Below are positions 15,798-24,679 of a DNA stretch of 64,000 nt, one piece after another. Positions within the stretch are counted from its first letter, which is position 1; every line of letters begins with the position of its first letter. The notes under the pieces are model-generated. The model ran no database searches. It saw only the letters and a program-made list of their open reading frames with translations, and was not told the DNA's origin. The position numbers and the translations under genes were made by a program. The stretch is taken from positions 42,607 to 106,606 of the forward strand of contig NZ_JACVOV010000003.1 in assembly GCF_018882245.1 (NCBI RefSeq), written 5' to 3'. Source of the stretch: Polynucleobacter sp. AP-Capit-er-40B-B4 (GTDB taxonomy: Bacteria; Pseudomonadota; Gammaproteobacteria; Burkholderiales; Burkholderiaceae).

Positions 15798-16310
15798 CTA
15801 AGTGAAGGTTTTATCCCTCATCTTTTTTATCCAATCTTGACCTGTTCTTGTGCTGATATTCATGGGGCATGGCTCTCCGCGCAATGCCATTTCATTGATA
15901 CGTGCATTCACCTCATCAGCGAGATATTTACCAGTAGGTAATGCATCCTTATCTTGATTTAATTGCCTAAATTCATCCACTACATCGGAAGCGATCTTCA
16001 TGGCTTCAGTAGTTTTATTTCGGCCCACTGTTTTACCTGACTTAGTTGTAGTTAGGACTCCATCGAAGTACATTAAAAAATGATCAACCTCGCTTCTCAG
16101 CCCCCAAAAAATATCTAAGAATTCACGCGGAATTGATTTCTTATCAAAATTTAAGAACTCCTTTTCATAGTGTTCATTTGCACTCTGAAGATTTCCCAGT
16201 AGGTGATTGATAATGTCTTTTCTTGATGGTTCTTCTGGATATGGCTCGCGCTCTTCGATTGGAATAATTTTCCCATCAACTTGCCGTATACCTTTTGCTG
16301 TCTTTTTCAT
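15798..16310 (-). CDS. Hypothetical protein, island
   Basis: About 170 residues, soluble, no recognised family. Start chosen at MKKTAKGIRQVDGK because an AGAGG site lies just upstream; an in-frame ATG 60 bases earlier lacks one. A Pro/Glu-rich N-terminus is followed by long helices (IINHLLGNLQSANEHYEKEFL, EVDHFLMYFDGVL) and a basic end (TGQDWIKKMRDKTF). It lies between integrase and AlpA, where directionality or replication-control genes often sit, but nothing specific is visible. Confidence 0.6.
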   Translation of the reverse strand: MKKTAKGIRQVDGKIIPIEEREPYPEEPSRKDIINHLLGNLQSANEHYEKEFLNFDKKSIPREFLDIFWGLRSEVDHFLMYFDGVLTTTKSGKTVGRNKTTEAMKIASDVVDEFRQLNQDKDALPTGKYLADEVNARINEMALRGEPCPMNISTRTGQDWIKKMRDKTFT

Positions 16311-16401
16311 TGGCGCCTCTGCACGCATGCCTGCATGGGAAGCTGCGCCAAGGAGAGCAGGGACCTCCAATTCGCTCCGTCGAGCTAGGCGCAGCTATAG
16401 T

Positions 16402-17619
16402 TTAAGCAGCTTTTTGCCATTCCAGGGTTAAGGTATTCCCCCAGCAGCCAGTTTGGCAATATGACTCCCAGTCTGTTAGAAGCCTTCTTCTTGGTTCTAT
16501 TAGGTCACCTCTCCTATAAGCAGACTCTGTCTTATTTTGGATGGTGTGTGCCAGCACTTTTTCGGCAACTTCTGGAGAGTGTTGAGTTTCTTCGGCCACC
16601 CAGTCGCGAAAAGTCGAACGAAATCCATGGACCGTAAAATCTTTCCCCATTCTGCGCAACATAACTGTTAATGCCATATTGCTAAGATGTTTTCCATTCC
16701 TTGAGAAAAGATATGGGCTATCTCTATCTGAGTGCCACGCAATTGACAGTATCTCTAGAGATCGTTTGCAAAGTGGAACACGATGCTCCTTCTTTGACTT
16801 CATTCGCGTTGCTGGTATTGTCCAAATATCGCCTTGAATTTCTTCTCGGAGCCCATACAGCACTTCCCCCGTCCTATTGGCATTAAGTATCAAAAATTCA
16901 AGCGCAAGGCTTGACAGGCAATCTATAGCCTTGATTTCATTTATGAATGAGGGAAGTTCTTTGTAGGGTAGGGCTTTATGGTGTTCAATCGGAGCCACCT
17001 TGGAAGGTTTTGGCAGGATTGTGTCTAAATGACCTCGCCATTGAGCAGGGTTCATGCCAACGCGAAGCCCTCTGGATGTTGCGGAAGCTAGTATCCATTC
17101 AATTCTGCCTCGTAAACGAGATGCGGTATTCGTCTTTGTTTGCCAAATAGGATTTAATATTTTTAGGATGTCTTCGGTATTTAGCGCGTTTATTGGTAGG
17201 TGGCCAATATGAACAAATGCATAGTCACGAAGAGTATTCCTCCATTGCTCAGCATGTTTCGCATTGCTCCACTCAGATCGTTTGCTTTCTATACACTCAA
17301 GCGCATAATCTTTAAAAGTCACGATTTTTTCTGATTCCCGATTGCATGCCCTGGCGACCTTTCTCTCATCAGCTGGATTCAGCCCCTGATTTACTTGGTT
17401 TCGCGCAGCTACGGCTCTTTTACGTGCCTCCTTCAAGGGAATGGCTGGGTACGAGCCTAAGCTGTAGTCATAACGCTTGTTTTTATAAGAGTACCTAAAT
17501 ACCCAATATTTTTGATGGTTGGCCTTTACTTGGAGGTTGAGGCCTCTAACTTCGCCGTCTGTATATCTCCCAGGGTTTATGAGGTTTTTGATGAATAAAT
17601 CAGTAAAGCAGGTTGCCAT
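16402..17619 (-). CDS. Tyrosine-type site-specific integrase (P4/DUF4102 family)
   Basis: 405 residues, standard length. The N-terminal arm-binding DUF4102 domain (INPGRYTDGEVRGLNLQVK, YSLGSYPAIPLKEARKRA) covers about 1-90 and a SAM-like core-binding domain about 100-200. The catalytic domain has Arg249 (NANRTGE), a Lys near 274-277, His331-x-x-Arg334 (HGFRSTFRDW), His358 and nucleophile Tyr368 (SAYRRGD). All catalytic residues are present, so it should be active. It integrates the element into the tRNA-Ser 3' end. Its start faces attR across about 215 bp that should hold the promoter and arm sites. Confidence 0.95.
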   Translation of the reverse strand: MATCFTDLFIKNLINPGRYTDGEVRGLNLQVKANHQKYWVFRYSYKNKRYDYSLGSYPAIPLKEARKRAVAARNQVNQGLNPADERKVARACNRESEKIVTFKDYALECIESKRSEWSNAKHAEQWRNTLRDYAFVHIGHLPINALNTEDILKILNPIWQTKTNTASRLRGRIEWILASATSRGLRVGMNPAQWRGHLDTILPKPSKVAPIEHHKALPYKELPSFINEIKAIDCLSSLALEFLILNANRTGEVLYGLREEIQGDIWTIPATRMKSKKEHRVPLCKRSLEILSIAWHSDRDSPYLFSRNGKHLSNMALTVMLRRMGKDFTVHGFRSTFRDWVAEETQHSPEVAEKVLAHTIQNKTESAYRRGDLIEPRRRLLTDWESYCQTGCWGNTLTLEWQKAA

Positions 17620-17834
17620 GAAGATTTCCTTTAACTATCCCCACATATTTCCCCACAGGCTCCCCATGGCTGGCTATGTGATGTCTTGGTAAGTAAAGTA
17701 AAGTCTTGTTTGAAAATTAACTACGCAAAAACTATTTATTGCGCAGCTAACCCTTAGGGCATTGGAATTTATAGGGTTTTAGGCTTACTAACGCTTGCTA
17801 GGGTCAAACAAGGCTTTACATGGAGGGATCCTGA

Positions 17835-17848
17835 CACCTCTTCCGCCA
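17835..17848 (+). other. attR core of the tRNA-Ser element
   Basis: CACCTCTTCCGCCA, identical to the tRNA-Ser 3' end at 10357-10370. It is a displaced duplicate of the tRNA end left by integration and marks the right boundary of the island. Confidence 0.85.
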
Positions 17849-17859
17849 AGTTAAATGTA

Positions 17860-17889
17860 AAAAGCCCAGCAACTACTTGCTGGGCTTTT
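17860..17889 (+). terminator. Rho-independent terminator beyond attR
   Basis: A 13-bp perfect stem AAAAGCCCAGCAA / TTGCTGGGCTTTT with loop CTAC, with A and T runs on both sides so it can work in both directions. Before integration it would have lain about 12 bases past tRNA-Ser and was probably its terminator. Now it also ends leftward transcription from the gene at 17951. Confidence 0.85.
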
Positions 17890-17950
17890 ATCTTTTCAGC
17901 TACTGAAAAGAATGACTGTGCTTCTTGGCTACTTCTTGATTGCTTCTTGA

Positions 17951-18532
17951 TTACTTCTTGGCAGCTGGTGCGCTTACTACTGCAGCGATTGCTTCTGTGT
18001 AAACCACTTTTACTTGATCATTTACAGCAATATCTTTCATCAACTCAGGGTTCTGAACCTTAACCTTGATGATATTTCCTTGTGGGCCTTTTAAAGAAAC
18101 AACATTTTTAGCTGTATCAATTGCCTCAACATTAGCGGTTGCAGTAACGGTATTAGTAGTGATCATGCCCGGCTTATCACCTTGTGGAGCAGTAGTAGTG
18201 CTGGTGCTAACTTGCTCACTAGTAGTGCCTGGATTTTTAACCTTAACCAGCTCAATCGCTACAGCGAGTTCATAAACAACATCAAAACGGTCACCCACTT
18301 TAATTTCAGCAAAGTTCTTCACTTCAGGGCCGGCAACAATAGAAGTTTCGCCATCATTGTTTTTGAGAGTCACTGTACGAGTTGCTGCATCAATTTTGGT
18401 TACTTCACCATCATAGATGAGTGCGGCTTCTTGAGCGGCTACGCCAGCAATAGGCACTTTTGGTTTGGTTAGGAAAACGTAAGCGCCAACTGCGATTGCA
18501 GCAATGACGATAGCAATGATAATTTTTTTCAT
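17951..18532 (-). CDS. Membrane-anchored periplasmic protein with two small beta domains
   Basis: 193 residues. An uncleaved N-terminal anchor or signal (IIIAIVIAAIAVGAYVFL) leads to two related domains. The first is DGEVTKIDAATRTVTLKNNDGETSIVAGPEVKNFAEIKVGDRFDVVY, written in part here; the second is ATANVEAIDTAKNVVSLKGP with VKVQNPELMKDIAVNDQVKVVY. They are separated by a Thr/Ser linker. The I-D/K-x-R/N-x-V-x-L-K pattern is that of small OB-like domains in exported proteins of environmental betaproteobacteria. No enzymatic motif. Function unknown. Confidence 0.7.
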   Translation of the reverse strand: MKKIIIAIVIAAIAVGAYVFLTKPKVPIAGVAAQEAALIYDGEVTKIDAATRTVTLKNNDGETSIVAGPEVKNFAEIKVGDRFDVVYELAVAIELVKVKNPGTTSEQVSTSTTTAPQGDKPGMITTNTVTATANVEAIDTAKNVVSLKGPQGNIIKVKVQNPELMKDIAVNDQVKVVYTEAIAAVVSAPAAKK

Positions 18533-18561
18533 AATGGTTTAATCCTTTGGGTGGTTAAAGA

Positions 18562-18584
18562 GCATCACCCTTGGGTGGTGATGC
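18562..18584 (-). terminator. Hairpin after the beta-barrel gene
   Basis: An 8-bp stem GCATCACC / GGTGATGC with a 7-base loop lies between the two minus-strand envelope genes. No strong T run follows on the minus strand, so it may be a weak terminator or an mRNA-stabilising hairpin. Confidence 0.4.
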
Positions 18585-18631
18585 GGAAATGTCTAAATAC
18601 TGGTGATTTAGTACTTGCGTCCATTGTATTG

Positions 18632-19585
18632 CTAGAAGCTAGCTGCAAGGCCAATAGAGGTGCCATGTACGTTTTGGCCAAACTGATAGCGAAATACGAC
18701 CCTAACCCGAGTAAAAATAGGGTCAGATGCACTGCGATCCAATTCAATACCGGTGCCAACGGAGGATAGGGAGTTAAAACCCAGCGCTCCACGTAAGTCA
18801 CCCAAGAATTCGGTATGCGCCACTTCAAACACGGCTCTTAAGGGTCTATCCAGAAGTGTGATCGGTGTCGGAATACGACTTCTGGCCCAAAGTGCCAGAC
18901 TTTGTGAATCTGCTGATCCTTGTACTGCGGTAGAGCTGGCAAATGTTTGGACCGGAATATTGGTGTAACGCAACTCCACATCAATCTCTTGATCGGGCTT
19001 GTAATTTTCATAATCAAGCATGACGGAGCCACCCAGGCCATAGGAGTTCATGCGACCTCCGTTCAGGAATTGCAAATCAATCCCCTTTTGATTCTGAAGC
19101 ACTCTAGAGGCAATCGACAGGTCACTCTCGAGATGCCCCAACATTACATTAGCAATAGGGCGAAAGCGCAACTCATTGGTAATCGGGAAATCCCAACCGA
19201 TACCGCCTGTTCCAGTAATGCTATTCCAGTGCACGGGCACGGTAACAGAGCTGTTTCCAATCCCGTCTGTAAAAGTAGGGTTGTAGCGATTGACTGCTAG
19301 GGTGCCTTCTAAATAGAGTGGAAAATTTGCACTAATACGATCACCACCGCCAAGTGAGATCATTTGTAGATCAGAGTTCTCTCCACCATTGTTGCGAATT
19401 GATAGGGAGCCTGTAGTGACATCCGGCGTTAGTGAATACCCCGTAATTGTCATGAAGGCATCGGCACGCTTTTTGAGGTAATTGTTAGCGGCGTTGTAGA
19501 AGGCAGATTGGGCCTGTGCAAAGTCAATCCCAATGATGGATAGGGTGATAAAGAAAAGGAGCTGGATTCTACTTAAAAGCCGCAT
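18632..19585 (-). CDS. Outer-membrane beta-barrel protein (solitary autotransporter-like)
   Basis: About 317 residues. A signal peptide (LLFFITLSIIGIDFAQAQS) is followed by alternating amphipathic strands and a C-terminal Phe (GTSIGLAASF), the usual outer-membrane insertion signal. The segment GTGGIGWDFPITNELRFRPIANVMLG resembles solitary autotransporter-type barrel domains. It should form a barrel in the outer membrane without a passenger. I chose the second Met. Its start is only 46 bp from the divergent histidine kinase start, so the promoters must overlap. Substrate unknown. Confidence 0.75.
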   Translation of the reverse strand: MRLLSRIQLLFFITLSIIGIDFAQAQSAFYNAANNYLKKRADAFMTITGYSLTPDVTTGSLSIRNNGGENSDLQMISLGGGDRISANFPLYLEGTLAVNRYNPTFTDGIGNSSVTVPVHWNSITGTGGIGWDFPITNELRFRPIANVMLGHLESDLSIASRVLQNQKGIDLQFLNGGRMNSYGLGGSVMLDYENYKPDQEIDVELRYTNIPVQTFASSTAVQGSADSQSLALWARSRIPTPITLLDRPLRAVFEVAHTEFLGDLRGALGFNSLSSVGTGIELDRSASDPIFTRVRVVFRYQFGQNVHGTSIGLAASF

Positions 19586-19631
19586 GACAGGCATTTTAGC
19601 GAATCAATTCTCTGGATGTACTATAGCGAAC

Positions 19632-21080
19632 ATGAAGCTGCTCATTTCTATTTACTTCTTTATTCTGGCCATTATTCAGATGGGCCTGTTTTTCGGTATT
19701 TATCATTATTACCGCTCCCAAAATTTGCTTAAGCCAAGTCTGTACTGGATGTCCTCGCTATTAGTGAGTGTGGTGGGTCTATTTGTTTTTGGGGCGGGAG
19801 TCATCACCATTCAAAATATTGCGAACCCTGAATTTAATTTCACGGTTGCCAACAGCTTCTTTTATGTCGCTGCGCTATTGCAAGCCCTTTTTTGCCAGTC
19901 ACTCAATCGAGAAGTTTCCAGGCGAGCAAAGATATTTGCCTCAGCTTCAGTTCTCCTCTTTATTCCTGCTTTCGAATACATGCGCCTGTATGGGACTTTT
20001 GAGATTCGAACTGCTGCAATGGCTGCTATTGCCAGTATTTTTTATTGCTGGCAAATCTATGAGTTAGCCATCAAAAGAAAAGCATCACCATCAAAGCAAT
20101 TGTTCTATATGCAATGCGCCAGTTTTGCTGAAATATTTTTTGCAATAGGTCGTTTTTTTATATTAGTTGCCTCAGCTTTTACTATTACGCATGTTGAGCA
20201 AATTCCTCAAATATTGATTCTCTTTACCATCTCTCAATTGGTGATGAATACGCTCTCCTATATAGCTATTGGCAGTTATTGGGCTGAGCAAATTGCAAAA
20301 GCAAATGCACAGTCTACTCATGAGAACCAAGAGATTAAGTCACTCCTGAAAGAGCGGGATATCCTAATTGGCACGCTACTCAAGGCAAATAAGACTGCCG
20401 GCACTGGAGCTTTATCTGCCTCAATCGCTCATGAGCTCAATCAGCCGCTTGGTGCCTCTAGTCTGAATATTCAATTTCTGCAAAAAAAGTTATCCGAGGG
20501 CAGCTTAAGTCCTGAATTGCAAAAAGAAATTCTAGACTCTTTGCTCGTCGATAATCAGCGAGCGGCAGGCATCATTCGCTCCCTCAGATCCGTCTTTGCT
20601 GATGAAAAATTGGCCTCAACAAAAATAGATATTGCTGAATTAATAGACTTAGTGCTCACCATCGCAAGTCCTGAAATTGCTAAGCAGAATATTCAAATGG
20701 TATTGAAACTGGAGCAGAATTTATTTGTAACCGCAAATAAGGGGGAGCTACAACAAGTACTTTTAAATTTAGTGAATAACGCAATTGATGCCTTAAAGAA
20801 TTTGGACAAAGCGGATAAAAAAATTACGATTTTGGGTCGGCACGTTGGCTCTGATATTCAAATATCAGTTGCAGATAGTGGCTTGGGAATTGATCTAGAG
20901 GTTCAGTCCCATATGTTTGAGCTGCTTTCAACTACCAAAAGTTCCGGCATGGGAATTGGCCTCTGGTTATGCAAACATATTGTGATGAGACATGGTGGCT
21001 CAATCTGGTTTGAGTCATCCCCAGAGAAGGGGGCCACTTTCTTTGTGAGCTTGCCTCTGGTTGCGGTCTATGTAATCTAA
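19632..21080 (+). CDS. Orphan membrane sensor histidine kinase
   Basis: 482 residues. Six or seven membrane segments fill the first 220 residues (LLISIYFFILAIIQMGLFFGIY onward), then a coiled linker. The dimerisation helix has H-box SIAHELNQPLGASSLNIQF, and the GHKL ATPase has N-box NLVNNAIDAL, G1 ADSGLGID and G2 GMGIGLWLCKHIV. The H-box ELNQPL type is common in kinases paired with FixJ/NarL-like regulators, but no response regulator gene is near. Start at the Met before the first membrane helix; the longer frame overlaps the divergent gene. Signal unknown. Confidence 0.88.
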   Translation: MKLLISIYFFILAIIQMGLFFGIYHYYRSQNLLKPSLYWMSSLLVSVVGLFVFGAGVITIQNIANPEFNFTVANSFFYVAALLQALFCQSLNREVSRRAKIFASASVLLFIPAFEYMRLYGTFEIRTAAMAAIASIFYCWQIYELAIKRKASPSKQLFYMQCASFAEIFFAIGRFFILVASAFTITHVEQIPQILILFTISQLVMNTLSYIAIGSYWAEQIAKANAQSTHENQEIKSLLKERDILIGTLLKANKTAGTGALSASIAHELNQPLGASSLNIQFLQKKLSEGSLSPELQKEILDSLLVDNQRAAGIIRSLRSVFADEKLASTKIDIAELIDLVLTIASPEIAKQNIQMVLKLEQNLFVTANKGELQQVLLNLVNNAIDALKNLDKADKKITILGRHVGSDIQISVADSGLGIDLEVQSHMFELLSTTKSSGMGIGLWLCKHIVMRHGGSIWFESSPEKGATFFVSLPLVAVYVI

Positions 21081-21179
21081 TTTCCTCATTCAACTTAACT
21101 ATTAGCTTTAGGGCTAATTGCCATTGGTTAGCTCAAACATATCATTGAAGTAATCAAAGCATTTTTACTTTAGGCTCTT

Positions 21180-23279
21180 ATGAAAATCAAACTTACTCAA
21201 ATTTCAATTACAGTTACCTTGTTGTCCTCTGGATTGGCTTTAGCTGCGGGCGGCGGCGGTGTTGTAGTTGATCCTGGCGCCATGCAAGGCAAACACTTTG
21301 ATGTGAAAGGTAAGTCGCCATCGAGCTATACGGTCGAATTACAAAACGGGTTACGTAAGACGCTGCCTTTTGAGGATAAAAGGGATTTTGAAGAGTCAAA
21401 GAGGGGTTTTATTGCTGCGCCTCCTTATAAGGCCATCATGGCTGATGCAGGAAATGTTGCCTGGGATATGGGGAGCTATGAATTTCTATTGCAGGGTAAA
21501 GACTTTGACAGCGTGCATCCATCTTTGCAGCGTCAGGCGATTCTCAATATGGGTTATGGCTTGTACGAAGTCGTGCCAGACAAGATTTACCAGGTTCGCG
21601 GCTTTGACTTATCCAATATTAGTTTTGTTAAAACAAATACAGGATGGATTGTCTTTGACCCATTGACCTCAAAAGAGACCGCTAGAGCAGCTCTGGAATT
21701 GGTGAATGAGAAACTAGGTAAGCGTCCAGTAGTTGCGGTGGTGTATTCACATTCGCATGCCGATCACTTTGGTGGTGTTCGTGGCGTGGTAGAGGAGTCT
21801 GATGTGAAGAGTGGCAAGGTAAAAATTATTGCACCTGCTGGCTTTATGGATCATGCCGTTGCAGAGAACGTATATGCCGGCAATGCCATGACACGTCGTT
21901 TGTATTTCCAGTATGGCGTCTTATTGCCCCGCAGCCCATTTGGACACGTTGACCAATCGATTGGTAAAAATACCGCAGCAGGAAATCTTGGTTTGATTGA
22001 GCCAACCATTCTCATTAATGAGCCATTTGAAAAGATGACGGTTGATGGTGTGGAAATGGAGTTTCAAAATACTCCGGGAACCGAGGCGCCTGCCGAGATG
22101 AATACCTATTTCCCGCAATTCAAAGCATTCTGGGCTGCTGAAAATATTACTGGCACCATCCATAATATCTATACCTTACGTGGCGCTTTAGTTCGCGATG
22201 CTTTGGCATGGTCTAAGAACATTAATAATGCTTTGTATCGTTATGGCAATGAGGCTCAAGTAATGTTTGCTTCACATTCTTGGCCGCGTTGGGGTAATGA
22301 GCGTGTTCAAGAGGTGATGCGCACTCAGCGTGATAGCTATGCGCACTTAAATAACGAGGTGCTTCATTTGGCGAACAATGGCGTCACGATTAATGAAGTG
22401 CATAACGTCTACAAACAACCTGAGAGTTTGAAAAAGCAGTGGGCAGCGCATAGCTACCACGGTTCAGAAGAGCACAACAGTCGTGCTGTGATCAATCGCT
22501 ACTTGGGTTACTGGGATGCTAATCCTGCTACCTTGATTCCTCTGTCACCAAAAGATTCTGCGCCGCTGTATGTTGAGATGATGGGCGGTTCTGCCAAGAT
22601 TATGGCAAAGGGCAAGCAGCTCTATCAGCAGGGCAAATATCGTGAGGCGATGGAGATTGTCAATAAGCTGGTTTATGCGCAACCGAACAATACTGCCGCC
22701 AAAGATCTGCTAGCCGATATTTTTGAACAAATTGGCTATCAAAAAGAAAGTCCTAGCGTGCGTAATAGCTTCCTAGGTGCTGCATACGAATTGCGTCATG
22801 GTATGCCTTCTGGTGCATCACCAAAGACTAATGGCCCTGACATGATCAGAGCCATGACTACAGAGCTTTGGCTTAATGCATTGGCAATCAGCATGGATAG
22901 CAAAAAAGCTGCCGGCATGAAGTTCACCATCAATCTGAGCACTCCAGATAATGGTGAAAAGTTTGTTGTGGAGATGAGTAATTCTGCGCTGACCAATATC
23001 AAGGGTTATCAGGATAAAAATCCAAACCTCACTATTACTGTGAATCGTAGTGACCTAGAGAAAGTCATGGGCGGACAAACTACTTTTGAAAAACTTCAGG
23101 CCGAAGGTAAAGCCAGGTTTGAAGGTGATCGCAAAGTCTTTGATCAACTGCGTAGCACCATGATCACCTTTACTCCAGACTTTGAATTAATGCCTGGCAC
23201 CAAGGCTAAGGCACCACCAGCCAAACCTAGCAAGGATCCGTTTGAAGCTCCTCCAATTGCTAATTCTGATGGTGCCTAA
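21180..23279 (+). CDS. Alkyl/aryl-sulfatase, metallo-beta-lactamase fold
   Basis: 699 residues, the size of SdsA1/YjcS-type alkyl sulfatases. Signal peptide (ITVTLLSSGLALAAGGGG) indicates a periplasmic enzyme. The zinc motif HSHADH is at residues 191-196 inside VVAVVYSHSHADHFGGVRG. Further metal-site stretches (ENVYAGNAMTRR, EAPAEMNTYF) follow. An alkyl-sulfatase dimerisation region spans about 450-560 and an SCP2-like hydrophobic-binding domain (FVVEMSNSALTNIKGY) the last 130 residues. It should cleave alkyl sulfate esters such as SDS, releasing sulfate and alcohol. Single gene with its own terminator. Confidence 0.92.
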   Translation: MKIKLTQISITVTLLSSGLALAAGGGGVVVDPGAMQGKHFDVKGKSPSSYTVELQNGLRKTLPFEDKRDFEESKRGFIAAPPYKAIMADAGNVAWDMGSYEFLLQGKDFDSVHPSLQRQAILNMGYGLYEVVPDKIYQVRGFDLSNISFVKTNTGWIVFDPLTSKETARAALELVNEKLGKRPVVAVVYSHSHADHFGGVRGVVEESDVKSGKVKIIAPAGFMDHAVAENVYAGNAMTRRLYFQYGVLLPRSPFGHVDQSIGKNTAAGNLGLIEPTILINEPFEKMTVDGVEMEFQNTPGTEAPAEMNTYFPQFKAFWAAENITGTIHNIYTLRGALVRDALAWSKNINNALYRYGNEAQVMFASHSWPRWGNERVQEVMRTQRDSYAHLNNEVLHLANNGVTINEVHNVYKQPESLKKQWAAHSYHGSEEHNSRAVINRYLGYWDANPATLIPLSPKDSAPLYVEMMGGSAKIMAKGKQLYQQGKYREAMEIVNKLVYAQPNNTAAKDLLADIFEQIGYQKESPSVRNSFLGAAYELRHGMPSGASPKTNGPDMIRAMTTELWLNALAISMDSKKAAGMKFTINLSTPDNGEKFVVEMSNSALTNIKGYQDKNPNLTITVNRSDLEKVMGGQTTFEKLQAEGKARFEGDRKVFDQLRSTMITFTPDFELMPGTKAKAPPAKPSKDPFEAPPIANSDGA

Positions 23280-23300
23280 GCTAATCAATGGGTAGGTAAT

Positions 23301-23330
23301 AAGAAATGGGCTCCTAGGAGCCCATTTCTT
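23301..23330. terminator. Bidirectional terminator, perfect 30-bp palindrome
   Basis: The 15 bases AAGAAATGGGCTCCT are followed directly by their exact reverse complement, forming a long GC-centred hairpin with A and T ends. It lies between the sulfatase and the convergent CoA-transferase gene and serves both. Confidence 0.88.
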
Positions 23331-23352
23331 TTATCCAAAACAGAAGAATTTC

Positions 23353-24603
23353 TCAGGCTGTAAAAGCGCCGCCAGCTTCCAGTGACTTCAGTTCTTCCCC
23401 AGCAATGCCTAATTCTGCAAGAAGCTCACTGGTGTGTTCACCCAGCAAAGGAGGGTGGCGATAAACCTGCTGAGGAGTGCCATTCATCTTGACGGCAAAG
23501 CCAATATTGGGAACTTTGCCTTCAATAGGGTGATCGATTTCCATGCGCATTTTGCGATGACGTCCATGTTCGCTATCGAATGCTTCTGGATATGTATTGA
23601 TGGGGCCGGCTGGTATTCCGGCGGCAAGCAATGCATCAACCCATTCATTGCTGGTTTTTTGGGCGAATGATCTTTCTAATTCAGCAGCGAGCTCCAGTCG
23701 ATTGGCTAAGCGTAGAGGATTGGTTTTAAAGCGTGCGTCTTCAAATAATTCTGGTCGATCAATTTTGTCGCAGAGAAGTTTCCAGAGCTTTTGATTCGTA
23801 GCGCCCATCACAAAATAACCATCAGAGGCCTTCATAGCTTGATAAGGTGCACTCATGTGATTGGCTGTGCCGAGTTTGTAGGGCTCAACTCCAGTACCCC
23901 AATACTGCGCGGTATCCCAGATGGAGAAGGCTAAGGCTGAATCAAACAGTGAGGCATCAATAAATTGACCTTCACCGGTTTTGCTTTTACCAATATAAGC
24001 AGACAAAATTCCGTACACAGCGAATAGGGCGCAGCCAATATCAGCAACCGGGACGCCAGCCTTTACCGGTGGACCGTCTGGATATCCTGTAACACTCATC
24101 ACGCCAGACATGGCTTGCGCCATTAAATCAAATCCGGGGCGATCTGCCCACGGACCCGTTTGGCCAAATCCGGAGATGCTGGCATAGACCAAGCCTGGAT
24201 TAATTGCTTGCAAAGAGGGGTAATCAATACCCAGTTTTTTCATTACGCCCGGGCGATAATTTTCAACCAAGATATCGGCTGTTTTGACCAGCTCAAAAAA
24301 TACCTTTTTACCAGCTTCTGTTTTGAGATTAAGAGTGAGGCTGCGTTTATTGCGATTCATATTCAGAAAACCCATGCTGTCTGAACCCTTCATCTTGAAT
24401 CCCATAGCGCCACGAGTTTGGTCACCAGTTCCAGGCGGCTCTATTTTGATGACATCGGCACCGAGGTCAGCCAAGAGCATGCAGCAGTAGGGACCTGCCA
24501 TAACTTGACTGACGTCAAGAACACGTACTCCTGAAAGGGGTAATGGCTTGGAAGATCCGTGATGTGCGCCATCTGAAGCGCCATTTATAGGTGTTTTCGT
24601 CAT
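23353..24603 (-). CDS. Class III CoA-transferase (CaiB/BaiF)
   Basis: 416 residues, typical family length. The N-terminal PLPLSGVRVLDVSQVMAGPYC and LADLGADVIKIEPPGTGDQTR are the CoA-binding signature. The catalytic Asp lies in GEGQFIDASLFDSAL near residue 185. These enzymes move CoA between a thioester and a carboxylic acid (formyl-, carnitinyl-, succinyl-type substrates); the substrate here is unknown. Start at MTKTPING; a longer frame begins 54 bases upstream without a clear site. Divergent from the Bug/crotonase pair, with which it probably forms a small carboxylic-acid utilisation cluster. Confidence 0.88.
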   Translation of the reverse strand: MTKTPINGASDGAHHGSSKPLPLSGVRVLDVSQVMAGPYCCMLLADLGADVIKIEPPGTGDQTRGAMGFKMKGSDSMGFLNMNRNKRSLTLNLKTEAGKKVFFELVKTADILVENYRPGVMKKLGIDYPSLQAINPGLVYASISGFGQTGPWADRPGFDLMAQAMSGVMSVTGYPDGPPVKAGVPVADIGCALFAVYGILSAYIGKSKTGEGQFIDASLFDSALAFSIWDTAQYWGTGVEPYKLGTANHMSAPYQAMKASDGYFVMGATNQKLWKLLCDKIDRPELFEDARFKTNPLRLANRLELAAELERSFAQKTSNEWVDALLAAGIPAGPINTYPEAFDSEHGRHRKMRMEIDHPIEGKVPNIGFAVKMNGTPQQVYRHPPLLGEHTSELLAELGIAGEELKSLEAGGAFTA

Positions 24604-24679
24604 TGTCTCAATTGTTTTTATATGTTTAGAATTACCCTGTAATAGTAACAAACACAATTAAAACAATTTTGGAGACTTT

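Larger units (their letters stand above)
10357..17848. mobile_element. 7.5-kb integrative element in tRNA-Ser
   Basis: The element runs between 14-bp direct repeats of the tRNA-Ser 3' end. An integrase of the P4/DUF4102 type sits at the right end, transcribed inward. Other element functions are an AlpA-like regulator, an XRE repressor, DUF3102-like and DUF1376-like proteins and an HGG-motif protein. No capsid, portal, terminase or conjugation gene is seen, so it resembles a phage satellite or small genomic island that needs help to move. The cargo is a rightward cluster of exported proteins. A strong terminator that would suit the tRNA now lies just beyond attR. Confidence 0.88.
17620..17950. 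other. Gene-free region holding attR and a terminator
   Basis: No credible gene is seen on either strand. The left part is the integrase upstream region; it has CCCCACA repeats (17640-17655) and a GTAAGTAAAGTAAAGTC stretch that could be integrase or AlpA binding sites. The attR core and a strong hairpin follow. The right end, at 17922-17960, holds near-repeats of CTTCTTGATT that run across the stop codon of the next minus-strand gene. Confidence 0.6.
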
